A stretch of 64,000 nt of DNA from positions 1,093,531 to 1,157,530 of the forward strand of contig NZ_JACVOL010000001.1 of NCBI RefSeq assembly GCF_018882415.1, read 5' to 3'. Shown here in pieces: positions 45,648 to 56,405 of the stretch. The stretch is from Polynucleobacter sp. 86C-FISCH (GTDB lineage: Bacteria > Pseudomonadota > Gammaproteobacteria > Burkholderiales > Burkholderiaceae). The notes below the pieces were generated by a model. That model had not been told where the DNA came from. It did no database searches and saw only the letters and a program-made list of their open reading frames with translations. The first letter of the stretch is position 1, and every line of letters begins with the position of its first letter. The position numbers and the translations under genes are program-made.

Positions 45648-47177
45648 TTAGGGGTAGAGCACCCGCACGCGATAACCCGCGGCATTTGGTGGAAGTGAAA
45701 TAGGTAGCTCAATCTGCAAAAGCTCGCCAGAAGGGACACCCTTTTTTAAAAAATCAGGATGAGTCTCTTGCCAAGTTTTGGGAAGCCATTCTTGCGGGGT
45801 AAATTGCAGTGATTTGATTTCAGATTCTTCTGCATCAGTCAAAGTAATTTCTAAATTTGGCGGTAAAACGGTAATAGCAAGACGATTTTGTATCTCAACT
45901 TGCAGCATAGATTGATTTGCGACGCTTTTAAGCCCTTCTCGCGCGTTTTCTGGTGAAAGTGTGGCTGAAGTTATTTTCCAAGCGGCAAAATCGCTTACAG
46001 CGCGATCTAGACATCCCAGTGTGCGACAAAGTTTTGCATCCACACGCTGTAAAACAGAAAATGAATTCACGAAAAAAGAATTTGATGTGCCATCAACGCG
46101 TGGTGCAAGCGCTGGCAGCAATGAATTTCTTGAAAGATGCTCTCCAAAAACCAGTAAGAGCAGCAATAAGCCAGAGTAAAGGACTAATTTAAGACTTTTT
46201 TTTTGAGCAGATGGAGCAAAAGGATTATTGGCAGCACTTTGCTTATCTTGATTGAGGGTGCCATGCAAGCAAACCCAACCTTCGCTCTCTTTCCAGACTG
46301 AAAGCGTTAGCCATTGACTGTAAGTAGCAATTACCTCTTCAGCTTGGCGTGCAAGTACGCCCGATAAAACAATCCGACCGCCCAATTTCATTTTATTTAC
46401 CAGCGCAGGAGCAAGCACTTGCAGTGGGTTGGCCAAAATATTGGCCATAACGATGTCGTATTTGGTTTCCGCGGCGAGTTCGATTGCACCTTCGTTTGGT
46501 AGAACAAAGCGAATGGTGGTGTTATTGATTTCTGCATTGCTACGCGCTGCAACCATGGCTTGTGGGTCGATATCAGTGCCAATAACAGGATTGCAACCTA
46601 ACTTAGCTGCAGCAATGGCTAAGATTCCTGAGCCACAGCCATAATCCAAAAGGCTCTGGCTCTGAAGATTATTTTGTTGCTCAAGCCAAAGTAGGCATAA
46701 ATGGGTAGTGGGATGACTACCTGTGCCAAAGGCAAGCCCTGGATCAACGGCTAGGCAAATCGCATTTGGATCGGTTGGCGCATCGTGCCATGAAGGCACT
46801 ACCCAAATGCGCTCACCAATTTGAATAGGTGCAAATTGACTTTGAGTAAGTCGTACCCAGTCTTGCTCTTCAACTGTTTTTTCTTGAGGGGGCGCCAAGT
46901 TAAAGCCTGCTTCTTTTAAGGAAGCAAGCAGCTCCGGGATAAATTCCGCGCTGCCAGAAGCGTCAATCTCAGGATTAAATAGGGCGGTTACTGAAGATCG
47001 ATCCCAAGCTTGCACTTCCGGTGAAAGCCCTGGCTCTCCGTAGAGAGGATTTTCATCGTATCCACCAGCAGCGTCATCCTCGACGGTGACGGATAAGGCG
47101 CCCAAGTCCAAAAGCGCATCACCTAAAGGTTCTGCGGTTTCGGCTGCTACCGTGAATACCAGTTCACGATAAGACAT
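45648..47177 (-). CDS. prmA: PrmA-DUF3426 fusion: L11 methyltransferase with membrane-anchored C-terminal domain
   Basis: Residues 1-309 are a full PrmA, which trimethylates ribosomal protein L11: FGTGSHPTTHLCL, LLDYGCGSGILAIAAAKLG (SAM site, about 177-194) and MANILANPL are present. Residues 310-329 are a polar linker, 330-345 a membrane helix (LVLYSGLLLLLLVF) and 346-509 a segment like the C-terminal half of DUF3426 proteins (FFVNSFSVLQRVDAKLCRTLGC, here split by position). In related genomes DUF3426 is a separate downstream gene starting with a zinc ribbon; that ribbon is missing. ATG 47177 is 16 nt after accC. Confidence 0.85.
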   Translation of the reverse strand: MSYRELVFTVAAETAEPLGDALLDLGALSVTVEDDAAGGYDENPLYGEPGLSPEVQAWDRSSVTALFNPEIDASGSAEFIPELLASLKEAGFNLAPPQEKTVEEQDWVRLTQSQFAPIQIGERIWVVPSWHDAPTDPNAICLAVDPGLAFGTGSHPTTHLCLLWLEQQNNLQSQSLLDYGCGSGILAIAAAKLGCNPVIGTDIDPQAMVAARSNAEINNTTIRFVLPNEGAIELAAETKYDIVMANILANPLQVLAPALVNKMKLGGRIVLSGVLARQAEEVIATYSQWLTLSVWKESEGWVCLHGTLNQDKQSAANNPFAPSAQKKSLKLVLYSGLLLLLLVFGEHLSRNSLLPALAPRVDGTSNSFFVNSFSVLQRVDAKLCRTLGCLDRAVSDFAAWKITSATLSPENAREGLKSVANQSMLQVEIQNRLAITVLPPNLEITLTDAEESEIKSLQFTPQEWLPKTWQETHPDFLKKGVPSGELLQIELPISLPPNAAGYRVRVLYP

Positions 47178-47193
47178 GAGACGCTCGCATTAA

Positions 47194-48558
47194 TTAGGAT
47201 TTGCCGCGACTTGCAGCTTGCTCTTCTAAGCGATGCTCCAAGTAGTGAATGCTGGTTCCGCCTTCAATGAAGTTGGGGTCCAACATCAATTCACGATGGA
47301 GTGGCACATTGGTCGTGATGCCATCAATCACCATTTCGGAGAGGGCAATTTGCATGCGGCGAATAGCTTGCTCACGGGTATTGCCGTAAGAAATCAATTT
47401 GCCAATCATGGAGTCATAGTTAGACGGCACTACGTAACCGCTATATGCATGCGAGTCGACACGAATACCGGGACCACCTGGCATATGGAATGAACCAATC
47501 TTGCCTGGACTTGGAGTGAACTTGAAAGGATCTTCGGCATTTAGGCGGCACTCAATGGCGTGTCCGCGGAAAACGATATCTTTCTGGCGGTAGCTGAGCT
47601 TGAGGCCAGCTGCAATGCGAATCTGTTCTTGAACAATATCCACACCAGTAATCATTTCAGTAACTGGATGTTCTACCTGAACGCGGGTGTTCATCTCAAT
47701 GAAGAAGAATTCACCGTTTTCATACAGGAATTCAAATGTACCGGCGCCGCGATAACCAATCTTGCGACAGGCTTCTGCACAACGTTCACCAATTTTGGCG
47801 ATTAAACGACGATCAATGCCAGGAGCTGGAGCTTCTTCAATCACTTTTTGGTGGCGACGCTGCATAGAGCAATCACGCTCACCTAGCCAAATGGCATTGC
47901 CATGAGTATCAGCAAGAATCTGAATCTCTACGTGACGAGGTTTCTCTAAAAACTTCTCCATATAGACTTCTGGATTACCAAAAGCACGTCCAGCTTCTTC
48001 GCGTGTCATATTGACAGCGTTAATGAGGTGAGCTTCGGTGTGAACTACGCGCATACCGCGACCACCACCACCGCCAGCGGCTTTAATGATGACGGGATAA
48101 CCAACCTTTTTAGCGGTTGCAACAATCTCTTTTGGATTATCGGGAAGAGCACCCTCGGAGCCAGGAACGCAAGGCACGCCTGCTTTAATCATGGCGCGTT
48201 TAGCAGAAACCTTGTCACCCATTAAGCGAATAGATGCTGCTGTAGGCCCGATAAATGCAAAACCCGATTTTTCTACACGCTCTGCGAAGTCAGCATTTTC
48301 AGAAAGGAATCCATAGCCAGGATGGATCGCTTCTGCGTCAGTTACTTCTGCCGCAGAAATAATCGCGGGCATATTGAGGTAGCTAAGCGGAGATGGTGCT
48401 GGCCCGATGCATACAGCTTCATCGGCAAGCCTCACATACTTCGCTTCTTTATCTGCGGTGGAGTACACCACAACAGTTTTAATTCCCAACTCGCGGCATG
48501 CGCGTTGGATGCGGAGAGCAATTTCTCCCCGATTGGCAATCAGAATCTTATCGAACAT
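47194..48558 (-). CDS. accC: AccC, biotin carboxylase
   Basis: AccC carboxylates biotin on AccB with ATP and bicarbonate, starting fatty-acid synthesis. The 454-aa ATP-grasp protein begins [16 protein letters not shown], with the Gly loop [31 protein letters not shown] and the active [13 protein letters not shown]. Length is normal. It lies 52 nt downstream of accB. Confidence 0.97.
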   Translation of the reverse strand: MFDKILIANRGEIALRIQRACRELGIKTVVVYSTADKEAKYVRLADEAVCIGPAPSPLSYLNMPAIISAAEVTDAEAIHPGYGFLSENADFAERVEKSGFAFIGPTAASIRLMGDKVSAKRAMIKAGVPCVPGSEGALPDNPKEIVATAKKVGYPVIIKAAGGGGGRGMRVVHTEAHLINAVNMTREEAGRAFGNPEVYMEKFLEKPRHVEIQILADTHGNAIWLGERDCSMQRRHQKVIEEAPAPGIDRRLIAKIGERCAEACRKIGYRGAGTFEFLYENGEFFFIEMNTRVQVEHPVTEMITGVDIVQEQIRIAAGLKLSYRQKDIVFRGHAIECRLNAEDPFKFTPSPGKIGSFHMPGGPGIRVDSHAYSGYVVPSNYDSMIGKLISYGNTREQAIRRMQIALSEMVIDGITTNVPLHRELMLDPNFIEGGTSIHYLEHRLEEQAASRGKS

Positions 48559-48610
48559 GTCGGCTCTGAGTTAAGTAACAGTGAATTGGAATAGATCTAA
48601 GTCGATCTTA

Positions 48611-49075
48611 TTAGGCGATGATGAAAAGAGGCTGGTCAAACTCAACACCTTGACCGTTTTCACAGAGGATTTCTTTAACTACACCGGCATGCTCAGATTC
48701 AATTTCGTTGAGTAGCTTCATCGCTTCAATGATGCAAAGAGTTTGGCCTACTTTGACGGTATCGCCGATATTGACGAAGTTTGGTGATTCTGGATTTGGT
48801 GCACGGTAGAAAGTCCCAACCATAGGAGACTTCGCAACAAAACCAGTTTCAGCGGCAGGCGCTTCAACAGCTGCCGCTGGGGCGGGTGCGCTGGCAGCTG
48901 GCGCAGCTTGCATGGCTTGTACAGGCGCTGGATTGGCGTAAACCACCTGGCCAGCAGGAGCTGGAGAACCAGCGTTTACGATGCGAACGCGATCTTCGCC
49001 TTCATTTACTTCCAACTCAGAAATACCTGACTCAGAGACTAAGTCGATCAAGGTTTTTAGTTTTCTCAGATCCAT
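48611..49075 (-). CDS. accB: AccB, biotin carboxyl carrier protein
   Basis: AccB carries biotin between AccC and the carboxyltransferase. The 154-aa protein has an N-terminal helix region ([20 protein letters not shown]), an Ala/Pro-rich linker (about 50-80) and the biotinyl domain with [10 protein letters not shown], whose Lys is biotinylated, plus the thumb-like [13 protein letters not shown]. Order aroQ-accB-accC is typical. Confidence 0.97.
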   Translation of the reverse strand: MDLRKLKTLIDLVSESGISELEVNEGEDRVRIVNAGSPAPAGQVVYANPAPVQAMQAAPAASAPAPAAAVEAPAAETGFVAKSPMVGTFYRAPNPESPNFVNIGDTVKVGQTLCIIEAMKLLNEIESEHAGVVKEILCENGQGVEFDQPLFIIA

Positions 49076-49111
49076 GCGAGTGCTTCCTCTCTTGTAATTC
49101 TTTAAATAGAT

Positions 49112-49561
49112 TTACTTCTTTAAACGTGTAATCGCTGCCTGCAAAGCTAATTCATAGCCAATGGCGCCAAGCCCACAAATAACTCCCGTTGCAATATCAG
49201 ACAGGTAGGAGTGCTTGCGGAATTCTTCACGCTGGTGAATATTTGATAAATGAACTTCGGTAAATGGAATGGCTACACCAGCCAATACATCGCGTAGAGC
49301 AACGCTGGTGTGAGTAAAGGCGCCTGGGTTGATGATGATGAAATCAACCCCATCTTGCTTGGCCTTCTGAATGTGGTCGATTAACTCGCCTTCATGATTG
49401 CTTTGAAAGGTGCTTAGATCAACAGATTGCGCTTTAGCTAGCTCACCAAGCTTTTGATGAATGTCTTCTAGGGTTGTTTTGCCGTAAACATCGGGTTCAC
49501 GGGTGCCTAATAGATTTAGGTTTGGGCCTTGAATTACGAGAATTGAAGCTTTTTTCGACAT
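49112..49561 (-). CDS. aroQ: AroQ, type II 3-dehydroquinate dehydratase
   Basis: AroQ converts 3-dehydroquinate to 3-dehydroshikimate in the shikimate pathway. The 149-aa protein has [15 protein letters not shown] (catalytic Tyr and Arg loop), [29 protein letters not shown] and [14 protein letters not shown], all family hallmarks. It heads the aroQ-accB-accC-prmA run. Confidence 0.97.
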   Translation of the reverse strand: MSKKASILVIQGPNLNLLGTREPDVYGKTTLEDIHQKLGELAKAQSVDLSTFQSNHEGELIDHIQKAKQDGVDFIIINPGAFTHTSVALRDVLAGVAIPFTEVHLSNIHQREEFRKHSYLSDIATGVICGLGAIGYELALQAAITRLKK

Positions 49562-49811
49562 AGATCCCTATTTTTAGAGGCAGTTAAGCGTTAATTGACG
49601 ATTTGGGCTTTGTGCCCTACATACAACTTCATGCTTTATTGCTTATGAGGGAAAGTATACCTTTATAAGGGCGGTATAAGACCAAAAAGTTGCCCCAAAA
49701 ATAGGAATTTTCGAAACTTTTAAGTGCAGATATTGAAAAATATTGAATTTATTGCCTGAAATTGTGGTGGAATGGCTTTAAGTTTTCATCATTAAAACTC
49801 AATAAAAATAC
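49562..49811. promoter_or_regulatory. AT-rich gap upstream of aroQ-accBC
   Basis: No gene is seen in these 250 nt. A TATACT on the minus strand (49654-49659) is a possible -10 for aroQ-accB-accC-prmA, but no good -35 stands 16-18 nt upstream of it. The gap also separates the end of the TlpA-like gene on the same strand. Confidence 0.35.
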
Positions 49812-50339
49812 TTATAAAGCGGATTTAATGGCATTTCTGAGCTCATCTTCGCTTATCTTGCCTAATTTGCTATAGCTGGACTTCCCTTTGGCATTAATGA
49901 TGATGGTGTAAGGAAGGGCGCCTTGGGAGTTTCCCATTTGCTTAGAAAGATTACTGCCCTGCAATCCGCCAATCATGATCGGATAGCTAACTGGGGTTTT
50001 TTCAAGGAATTCACGAATATTAGAGGGTGAATCGATACCGATACCGACAAATAAGACGTTTTGCTTTAAAAACTCTTGTTGCAACTTATCTAAAGTAGGC
50101 ATTTCTTCAACGCAAGGGGGACACCAGGAGGCCCAAAAATTCACAACCAGGACTTTTCCTTGCCATTCTTGGGTGTTGGCTGCTTTTCCATCTGGGGTTT
50201 GCCAAGGATTTTCAAGAAACGCTTTTACGGCAGGGTCGCCAGCTAAACCAGTTTTATAAATCCATTGCGAAGTCAGTACGCCTGAAACTAGTGCCAAAAG
50301 ACTAATTACGACGATGATGATCCATTGTCTGCGGTTCAT
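49812..50339 (-). CDS. TlpA-like membrane-anchored thiol-disulfide oxidoreductase
   Basis: A 175-aa protein with an N-terminal anchor helix (about residues 7-27, IIIVVISLLALVSGVLT) and a periplasmic thioredoxin domain of the TlpA/ResA type. The active site is WASWCPPCVEEMP near residue 72, with a cis-proline LPYT near residue 145. It probably keeps periplasmic thiols, for example on apocytochromes, reduced. It is divergent from mpl by 26 nt. Confidence 0.88.
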   Translation of the reverse strand: MNRRQWIIIVVISLLALVSGVLTSQWIYKTGLAGDPAVKAFLENPWQTPDGKAANTQEWQGKVLVVNFWASWCPPCVEEMPTLDKLQQEFLKQNVLFVGIGIDSPSNIREFLEKTPVSYPIMIGGLQGSNLSKQMGNSQGALPYTIIINAKGKSSYSKLGKISEDELRNAIKSAL

Positions 50340-50365
50340 TACAGCTCCTTCGCTAAAATTCGTAA

Positions 50366-51766
50366 ATGCATATACATATCCTGGGCATTTGCGGTACTTT
50401 CATGGGCGGCATTGCCGCAATCGCCAGACAAGCTGGACACCGCGTTACTGGCTGCGATGCCAACGTGTATCCACCAATGAGTACGCAGCTTGAAGCTCAA
50501 GGCATCGAACTGATTGAGGGATTTTCGCCCAATCAATTATCTCAGTTTGAGACCATGCCTGATTTATTTGTAATTGGCAATGTGGTTTCTCGCGGCAATT
50601 CTTTAATGGAGGCGATTCTCAATCAAGGCTTGCCCTATATTTCTGGTCCGCAATGGTTGGGCGAACAAGTTTTATACGGCAGACATGTTCTAGCGGTTGC
50701 TGGCACACATGGCAAGACAACTACTTCAGCCATGCTGACTTGGATTTTGGAATTCAACGGTTATAAACCTGGATACCTGATTGGTGGGGTGCCTCTGAAC
50801 TTCACGGTATCTGCGCGCTTGGGTGAGAGTAAATATTTTGTCATTGAAGCAGATGAATACGACACTGCATTTTTCGATAAGCGCAGTAAGTTTGTGCACT
50901 ACCGACCACGCACTGCTTTATTAAATAATTTGGAATTTGATCACGCGGATATCTTTGCGGATCTTGCTGCAATTGAAACCCAGTTTCATCATCTTGTCCG
51001 CACCGTGCCGGGCGATGGTTTATTGGTGGTAAATGGCGAAGAGCCTGCTTTAGCAAGTGTCATTACGCGTGGTGCATGGGCCCCTGTAGAGCGCTTTGGT
51101 CAAGAACTTGCAAATGAATGGTCATTAATCTCACAGGAGAATGACGGTTTTGTTGTGCGCAAGGCTGGTAAAGAAGTGGCAACAGTAAAGTGGGCGATGG
51201 ATTCAGGTGTCATGGGTCGACACAATCAACTAAATGCTCTTGCGGCGATTGCTTCTGCCAATCACATTGGTATTTCTCCTGCAGATTCTGCGCGTGCGTT
51301 GGCAGAGTTCAAGAATGTGAAGCGTCGTCTAGAAACCATTGGTGTTGCAAATGACATTACGGTCTATGACGATTTTGCACATCACCCAACTGCAATCACT
51401 ACTACCGTTGATGGTTTGCGTCGCCGCGTTGGAAAAGCGCGCATCTTAGCTGTACTGGAACCACGTTCAAACACAATGAAGCTTGGTGTGATGAAAGCTC
51501 AGCTTCCTGGAAGTCTTGAGGCAGCCGATAAAGTATTTGCTTATGGCGCAAACTCAGGAAAAGAGTCATTGGGTTGGGACTTGGCTGAGGTCTTATCTCC
51601 ACTCAATACAAAAGAGCAGGGCAAAGCACAAGCTTTCGATGATCTTGAGGCTTTAGTTAAAGCAGTTGCACATGAAGCCAAGCCAGGTGATCATATTTTG
51701 GTTATGAGTAATGGTGGGTTTGGTGGCGTGCATCAAAAACTATTAAAAGCCATTTTGGCAAAGTAA
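50366..51766 (+). CDS. mpl: Mpl, murein peptide ligase
   Basis: Mpl attaches the recycled tripeptide L-Ala-gamma-D-Glu-mDAP to UDP-MurNAc. The 466-aa Mur-ligase-family protein has [14 protein letters not shown], the P-loop [31 protein letters not shown] (Mpl-specific) and [11 protein letters not shown]. The Mpl N-terminus and the RSKF motif separate it from MurC, which is at 1322-2758. It complements AmpD in the recycling pathway. Confidence 0.95.
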   Translation: MHIHILGICGTFMGGIAAIARQAGHRVTGCDANVYPPMSTQLEAQGIELIEGFSPNQLSQFETMPDLFVIGNVVSRGNSLMEAILNQGLPYISGPQWLGEQVLYGRHVLAVAGTHGKTTTSAMLTWILEFNGYKPGYLIGGVPLNFTVSARLGESKYFVIEADEYDTAFFDKRSKFVHYRPRTALLNNLEFDHADIFADLAAIETQFHHLVRTVPGDGLLVVNGEEPALASVITRGAWAPVERFGQELANEWSLISQENDGFVVRKAGKEVATVKWAMDSGVMGRHNQLNALAAIASANHIGISPADSARALAEFKNVKRRLETIGVANDITVYDDFAHHPTAITTTVDGLRRRVGKARILAVLEPRSNTMKLGVMKAQLPGSLEAADKVFAYGANSGKESLGWDLAEVLSPLNTKEQGKAQAFDDLEALVKAVAHEAKPGDHILVMSNGGFGGVHQKLLKAILAK

Positions 51767-51786
51767 CAAAATATAGAAAGCAAAAA

Positions 51787-52521
51787 ATGGGCGATAGATT
51801 AAAAGACAAAGTAGCCATCATCACCGGTGCCGCTAAGGGTATTGGTTTTGCTACTGCCCAGCGTTTTGCGCAAGAGGGTGCCAAGGTCATCATTACCGAT
51901 ATCAACCAAGAAGCTGTCAACAGCGCTGCAGCACAAGTCTTGAATTCCGAAGGCTATGCCATGAATGTGACTGATCGTGCCAGCATTCAATCGGTAGTTG
52001 ACCAGGTGATGCAAAAGCATGGACGCATTGACATCTTGATTAATAACGCAGGCATTACTCAAGATGCGCGCTTGATTAAGATGACCGAAGCTCAGTTTGA
52101 TACGGTGATTGATGTCAATTTGAAAGGTGTATTTAATTGCACCCAATTGATTGTTCCGCACATGCTCGAGGCTGGCTCTGGTGCGGTAGTCAACGCATCC
52201 AGTGTTGTGGGTCTATACGGTAATTTTGGTCAAACCAATTACTCAGCTACAAAATTTGGCGTCATTGGCTTTACTAAAACATGGGCACGCGAGCTCGGTC
52301 CTAAGGGAATACGAGTAAATGCGGTATGTCCAGGTTTCATTGCAACAGAGATGGTCAAAGCCATGCCAGAAAATATTTTGCAAGACATTGAAAAGCGCAG
52401 TTGGCTTGGTCGCTTAGGCACTCCTACTGAAATGGCGAACGTTTATCTGTTCTTGGCTAGTGATGAAGCGAGCTATGTCAATGGAGTGGCATTAGAGGCC
52501 AGCGGCGGGATCTCGCTCTAA
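51787..52521 (+). CDS. fabG: Short-chain dehydrogenase, FabG-like 3-oxoacyl-ACP reductase
   Basis: A 244-aa NAD(P)H-dependent SDR. Seen: [10 protein letters not shown] cofactor loop, INNAGITQD, catalytic Ser in VNASSVVG and YSATKFG with Tyr/Lys, plus the C-terminal [11 protein letters not shown]. FabG reduces 3-oxoacyl-ACP, but FabG-like SDRs away from the fab cluster often serve other 3-oxo substrates. It is 20 nt after mpl and 2 nt before the RNB gene. Confidence 0.85.
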   Translation: MGDRLKDKVAIITGAAKGIGFATAQRFAQEGAKVIITDINQEAVNSAAAQVLNSEGYAMNVTDRASIQSVVDQVMQKHGRIDILINNAGITQDARLIKMTEAQFDTVIDVNLKGVFNCTQLIVPHMLEAGSGAVVNASSVVGLYGNFGQTNYSATKFGVIGFTKTWARELGPKGIRVNAVCPGFIATEMVKAMPENILQDIEKRSWLGRLGTPTEMANVYLFLASDEASYVNGVALEASGGISL

Positions 52522-52523
52522 GC

Positions 52524-54575
52524 ATGAATCTTTTATATGAAGAAGGTGGCGACATCAAGATCGCCACAGTGCAGTCAGCATCAGGTACTGGGGATGCAGA
52601 GTCTTGGCAGGCAACCAGTCTTTCCGGAAAAAAGATCAAGCTCAAAGCTAAAGAGGTTTGGTTGCGCTTTGAAAAGCCAGAAGCACAGGCCGCTATAGAC
52701 GAAGCAGGAACTCTGACTGCCGATATTGATTTGCAGTTGCTTTGGGATTGCGCACCAGATGAAGAATTTGGTTTAGTTGATGTGGCGCATGAGTACTTTG
52801 GATCACAAGCCAGCATTCCACAACAAGTTGCACTAGCAATTGCTTTGCAGGGAGCCCCCGTTTTCTTTCGTCGCAAAGGACGTGGCCGCTTTCAGAGAGC
52901 GCCATTAGAACAGCTGCAGGCCGGGCTGGCCGCTTTAGAGCGTAAGCAAAAAGAGCTTGAGCAGCAATCGGTTTGGCAGCAAGAGTTAGTTGATGGAACT
53001 TTTCCTGAAACGCTCAAGTCTTCAGCCAAGCAATTACTTTTTTCTCCCGATAAAAATACTTCTGCGTACAAAGCTCTTATTTCCGCCTGTACCGAGACCG
53101 GTGAATCTCCGGCTCAGTTGATGATTCGTTGTGGCGCAATTGATTCGCCTTTAGCGTATCACCAGGGACTGTTTCTGAAGGCGCACTTTCCGAATGGTGC
53201 GGATCACAATCCGGCTGTTGGGGTTGATCAAGCGGCATATGCATCTGCTATTGCTGAGCTTCCAATCGCCCAAGTGCAGGCATTCTCTATCGATGATTCC
53301 GGTACTACTGAGATTGATGATGCCCTATCAGTCACGCCAATTGAGGGCGGGCATCGGATAGGAATTCATATTGCTGCTCCAGGTTTGGCCATTTCAAAAG
53401 ATGATCCCTTGGATCAAGTTGCGCGTAATCGCATGTCTACGGCGTACTTTCCTGGCGACAAAATTACGATGTTGCCTGATTCAGTCATTGAGCAATTCTC
53501 CTTAGATGAAGGAATGCCAAGACCCGCCTTATCGATCTATGTTGATATTGATTCTCAGGGGGTCGTCAATCGAGCGACTTTGCAGATGCGTGCAGAGATG
53601 GTGCCTATGGCAGCCAATTTACGTCTGGAAGATATTGAGCATCTTGTGAGCGAAGAGAGTTTGCTTGATGATGGTTCTAGCTATCCTTATCGCAAAGAGT
53701 TAGCCATTTTGTGGCAAGCCGCTAAACATCTTCATGCGGGTCGCCAAGAAAAGCGCGTGGCAAATGGCTTACGTGCCGAGCAACTGGGGCTTGTGGATCC
53801 TAACGCTCTGGCAAGAGACTTTCACTTCCAGATTCAAGAGGTGGATGGGGTTCAGCGCGTTGATATTTTGCCGCGTCAGCGTGGCTCCATTTTGGACACC
53901 ATTGTTGCTGAGTGGATGATCTTCTGTAACAGCGCCTCAGGTCAGCTTCTTGCCGACCACGGTCTTCCAGGATTATTTAGAACTCAGAAGGGCTGGGGCC
54001 CACTGCGCACTCGCATGCAAACCACTCCAGGACCGCATGAAGGTTTGGGTTTGGACTATTACGCTTGGTGTACCTCTCCCTTGCGTCGATATTCCGACCT
54101 GGTCAATCAATGGCAATTGATTGCGCTTGCAAAGCATGGTGTGACTGCCAAAATGGTTGCACCATTTCCACCGCGAGATGCTACGCTGATGGGCATTGCT
54201 GCTGACTTCGAGTCTTGCTATCAAGCGTATGGAGAGTTCCAAGACCGACTAGAAAAATATTGGTGCTTACGTTGGATTACGCAAGATGGTGAATCAAAGA
54301 CTGTGTATGTCCGTCATTTGAAAGAAGGCATGTCTCGAGTGGAGTTAGTGCCATTGCACCTACCTATTCCTGAGTTAGCAACGCATCCCCGCATGACGCG
54401 TGCAGAAGTAGTGATTGCCGATGTAGATTTATTGCAACTTAGCGCAGGTGTTCGTGTTCTAGAAATTGAAGCAAAGTTGGAGGCTCCTGAAAAGGAATCA
54501 GCTGATCAAGCTATAGAGTCGGGGCTGGAGCCAGAGTCATTAGACAAACCTGAAGAAGATGCTAGCCCAGCTTAA
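52524..54575 (+). CDS. RNB-domain exoribonuclease (RNase II/R family)
   Basis: A 683-aa 3'-5' exoribonuclease. The catalytic RNB domain (about residues 245-540) has IDDSGTTEIDDALSV with the metal-binding Asp cluster, NRMSTAYFPGDKITMLPD and WCTSPLRRYSDLVNQW. The N-terminal part has no obvious cold-shock domain pair and resembles the Burkholderiales RNB protein rather than full RNase R. The C-terminal tail is acidic. It overlaps the TonB-family gene by 17 nt. Confidence 0.86.
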   Translation: MNLLYEEGGDIKIATVQSASGTGDAESWQATSLSGKKIKLKAKEVWLRFEKPEAQAAIDEAGTLTADIDLQLLWDCAPDEEFGLVDVAHEYFGSQASIPQQVALAIALQGAPVFFRRKGRGRFQRAPLEQLQAGLAALERKQKELEQQSVWQQELVDGTFPETLKSSAKQLLFSPDKNTSAYKALISACTETGESPAQLMIRCGAIDSPLAYHQGLFLKAHFPNGADHNPAVGVDQAAYASAIAELPIAQVQAFSIDDSGTTEIDDALSVTPIEGGHRIGIHIAAPGLAISKDDPLDQVARNRMSTAYFPGDKITMLPDSVIEQFSLDEGMPRPALSIYVDIDSQGVVNRATLQMRAEMVPMAANLRLEDIEHLVSEESLLDDGSSYPYRKELAILWQAAKHLHAGRQEKRVANGLRAEQLGLVDPNALARDFHFQIQEVDGVQRVDILPRQRGSILDTIVAEWMIFCNSASGQLLADHGLPGLFRTQKGWGPLRTRMQTTPGPHEGLGLDYYAWCTSPLRRYSDLVNQWQLIALAKHGVTAKMVAPFPPRDATLMGIAADFESCYQAYGEFQDRLEKYWCLRWITQDGESKTVYVRHLKEGMSRVELVPLHLPIPELATHPRMTRAEVVIADVDLLQLSAGVRVLEIEAKLEAPEKESADQAIESGLEPESLDKPEEDASPA

Positions 54576-55446
54576 ATCTCTTGAGATTCCGTGTCCTGAG
54601 AGACTCGGTAAAGCCTTGCATTATCTGCATCGCGTATGGAATCGTTATCCATTTCGCTTTGCCTTATGCGCCTCCATTCTGATTCATCTTGTGTTCTTAT
54701 CTTTTCGCTGGGGTGTTGGGGAAATTCAGAATCGCCGACTCAATACTCCCCTGAGCGTGGTTTTGGTTAATGCCAGCAATAAAACGCCACCTCAAAAAGC
54801 GAGCAAATTGGCTCAAGCCGATTTACAGGGTGGCGGTAAAACAGAGAATCAAGATGCTACAGCACTGCATCGCGCTAGATTGGGGGCGGAAGCAAGACTT
54901 GAGGTTTTGGAGAGGCAGCAAAAGCAAATGCTCGCAAAGCTAGATGAGCAGCGCAATCGCTCTGGTGGTCGTAAAAGCGGCGATGAGCAAAAAATTACAC
55001 CGCAACTTAATTCTTTAGAAGCTGAGTTAGCAAAGCGGCTCCAGTCTGATGGCAGAGAGCCAAGACGCAAGGTGCTGACTGGCGCCAATACAAAAGCAGT
55101 GAGCTTTGCACACTATTACGATGCCATGCGCCAAAAAATTGAGGCTTATGGCAGCGCATTTTTCCCAAGGGCGAATGGGCGCCCCTTATATGGCAGCTTG
55201 GTGATTGTGGTGAGTGTAGATAACCAAGGAAGAATCACCACGAACGCCCAAGGTAAGGATGGGCTTTCTATTGGCCGCAGTTCTGGCAATCCTGAGTTGG
55301 ATCGTCAGGCCCTTGCCATCGTTAGGGCTTCAGCCCCCTTTGGTCCTTTTCCTTCGGAAATGCGCAATCAAATTGATGTATTGGATTGGATCTCCACTTT
55401 CGAGTTCACACGCGATGGAGTGGATCGTCTAGAGCTACGTCATTAA
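54559..55446 (+). CDS. TonB-family energy transducer-like protein
   Basis: A 295-aa bitopic protein with a membrane helix at about residues 33-51 (FRFALCASILIHLVFLSF), a Gln/Lys-rich coiled coil (about 105-135) and a TonB-like C-terminal domain (about 195-290; YGSLVIVVSVDNQGRI). TonB proteins couple the proton motive force to outer-membrane receptors; no exbB, exbD or receptor is near, so the partner is unknown. Its start is inside the end of the RNB gene. Confidence 0.8.
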   Translation: MLAQLKSLEIPCPERLGKALHYLHRVWNRYPFRFALCASILIHLVFLSFRWGVGEIQNRRLNTPLSVVLVNASNKTPPQKASKLAQADLQGGGKTENQDATALHRARLGAEARLEVLERQQKQMLAKLDEQRNRSGGRKSGDEQKITPQLNSLEAELAKRLQSDGREPRRKVLTGANTKAVSFAHYYDAMRQKIEAYGSAFFPRANGRPLYGSLVIVVSVDNQGRITTNAQGKDGLSIGRSSGNPELDRQALAIVRASAPFGPFPSEMRNQIDVLDWISTFEFTRDGVDRLELRH

Positions 55447-55490
55447 AGCTATTTAACTAACTTTATAAATTCGCTTATTCTGTAGTCATT

Positions 55491-56396
55491 ATGAGTTCCA
55501 CGAATACCACCCCTTTGCATACAGACCCAAGCCTCTTTGCTGGCGTGGATGTTTATGCTGTGGCTGGTAATCCGATTGCCCATAGCAAATCTCCGGCAAT
55601 TCATCAACGTTTTGCAGAACAAGCAAAGCAGCGTATGCACTATGGCCGTCTTCAGCCTGATGTGGATGCTTTTTCGCAAGCAGCTAAAGCGTTTTTTGCT
55701 GCAGGTGGCAAAGGTATGAATGTCACGGTACCCTTTAAGTTAGATGCCCAAAACCTGGCTGATGTATTAACACCACGCGCACAATTGGCGGGCGCCGTTA
55801 ATACTTTGTGGAAAACAGAGGGCAAAATTTTTGGTGACAATACTGATGGTGCTGGTCTAGTGCGCGATCTTTTGGCCCAAGGTATTGATCTGCATAGCGC
55901 CCGCATTTTGTTGATTGGCGCTGGTGGAGCTGCGCGCGGCGTGATTGGTCCTTTGTTGGAGCAAGCTCCTAAAGCTCTCATCATTGCAAACCGCTCCAGT
56001 GCTAAAGCAGATGAATTGGTCAAACTCTTTGCTGATCTAGCAGCATCCAAAGAGGTGGCGCTAGAGTCTCGGACTTTAGGTGATCTTGAGGATCCCGCAA
56101 AAACACAGTACCCATTTGATTTGGTCATCAATGCCACCGCTGCTGGTCTGACGGATGAATCGCCTTTGAGTTCGCAGGCAGTGAGCAATATTTTTGTACC
56201 CAGCTCTTTTGCCTATGACATGGTCTATGGCAAAACTACTGCTTTTATGCAGCAAGCTCTTCAACGGGGTGCACGAGTAAGTGATGGCCTTGGTATGTTG
56301 GTCGAGCAGGCGGCTGATGCATTCTTACTATGGCGTGGTGCACACTTGGCAAATTTAATTGATCCTCGCGCAGTGTTGGCAGAGCTCCGTAGCTAA
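55491..56396 (+). CDS. aroE: AroE, shikimate dehydrogenase
   Basis: AroE reduces 3-dehydroshikimate to shikimate with NADPH. The 301-aa protein has AVAGNPIAHSKSPAIHQ (substrate site), KGMNVTVPFK with catalytic Lys, DNTDGAGLVRDL, the nucleotide loop GAGGAARGV and MVYGKTTAFMQQA. The N-terminus is about 20 residues longer than E. coli AroE. mtgA follows after 9 nt. Confidence 0.96.
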   Translation: MSSTNTTPLHTDPSLFAGVDVYAVAGNPIAHSKSPAIHQRFAEQAKQRMHYGRLQPDVDAFSQAAKAFFAAGGKGMNVTVPFKLDAQNLADVLTPRAQLAGAVNTLWKTEGKIFGDNTDGAGLVRDLLAQGIDLHSARILLIGAGGAARGVIGPLLEQAPKALIIANRSSAKADELVKLFADLAASKEVALESRTLGDLEDPAKTQYPFDLVINATAAGLTDESPLSSQAVSNIFVPSSFAYDMVYGKTTAFMQQALQRGARVSDGLGMLVEQAADAFLLWRGAHLANLIDPRAVLAELRS

Positions 56397-56405
56397 ATTA
56401 TCTTG

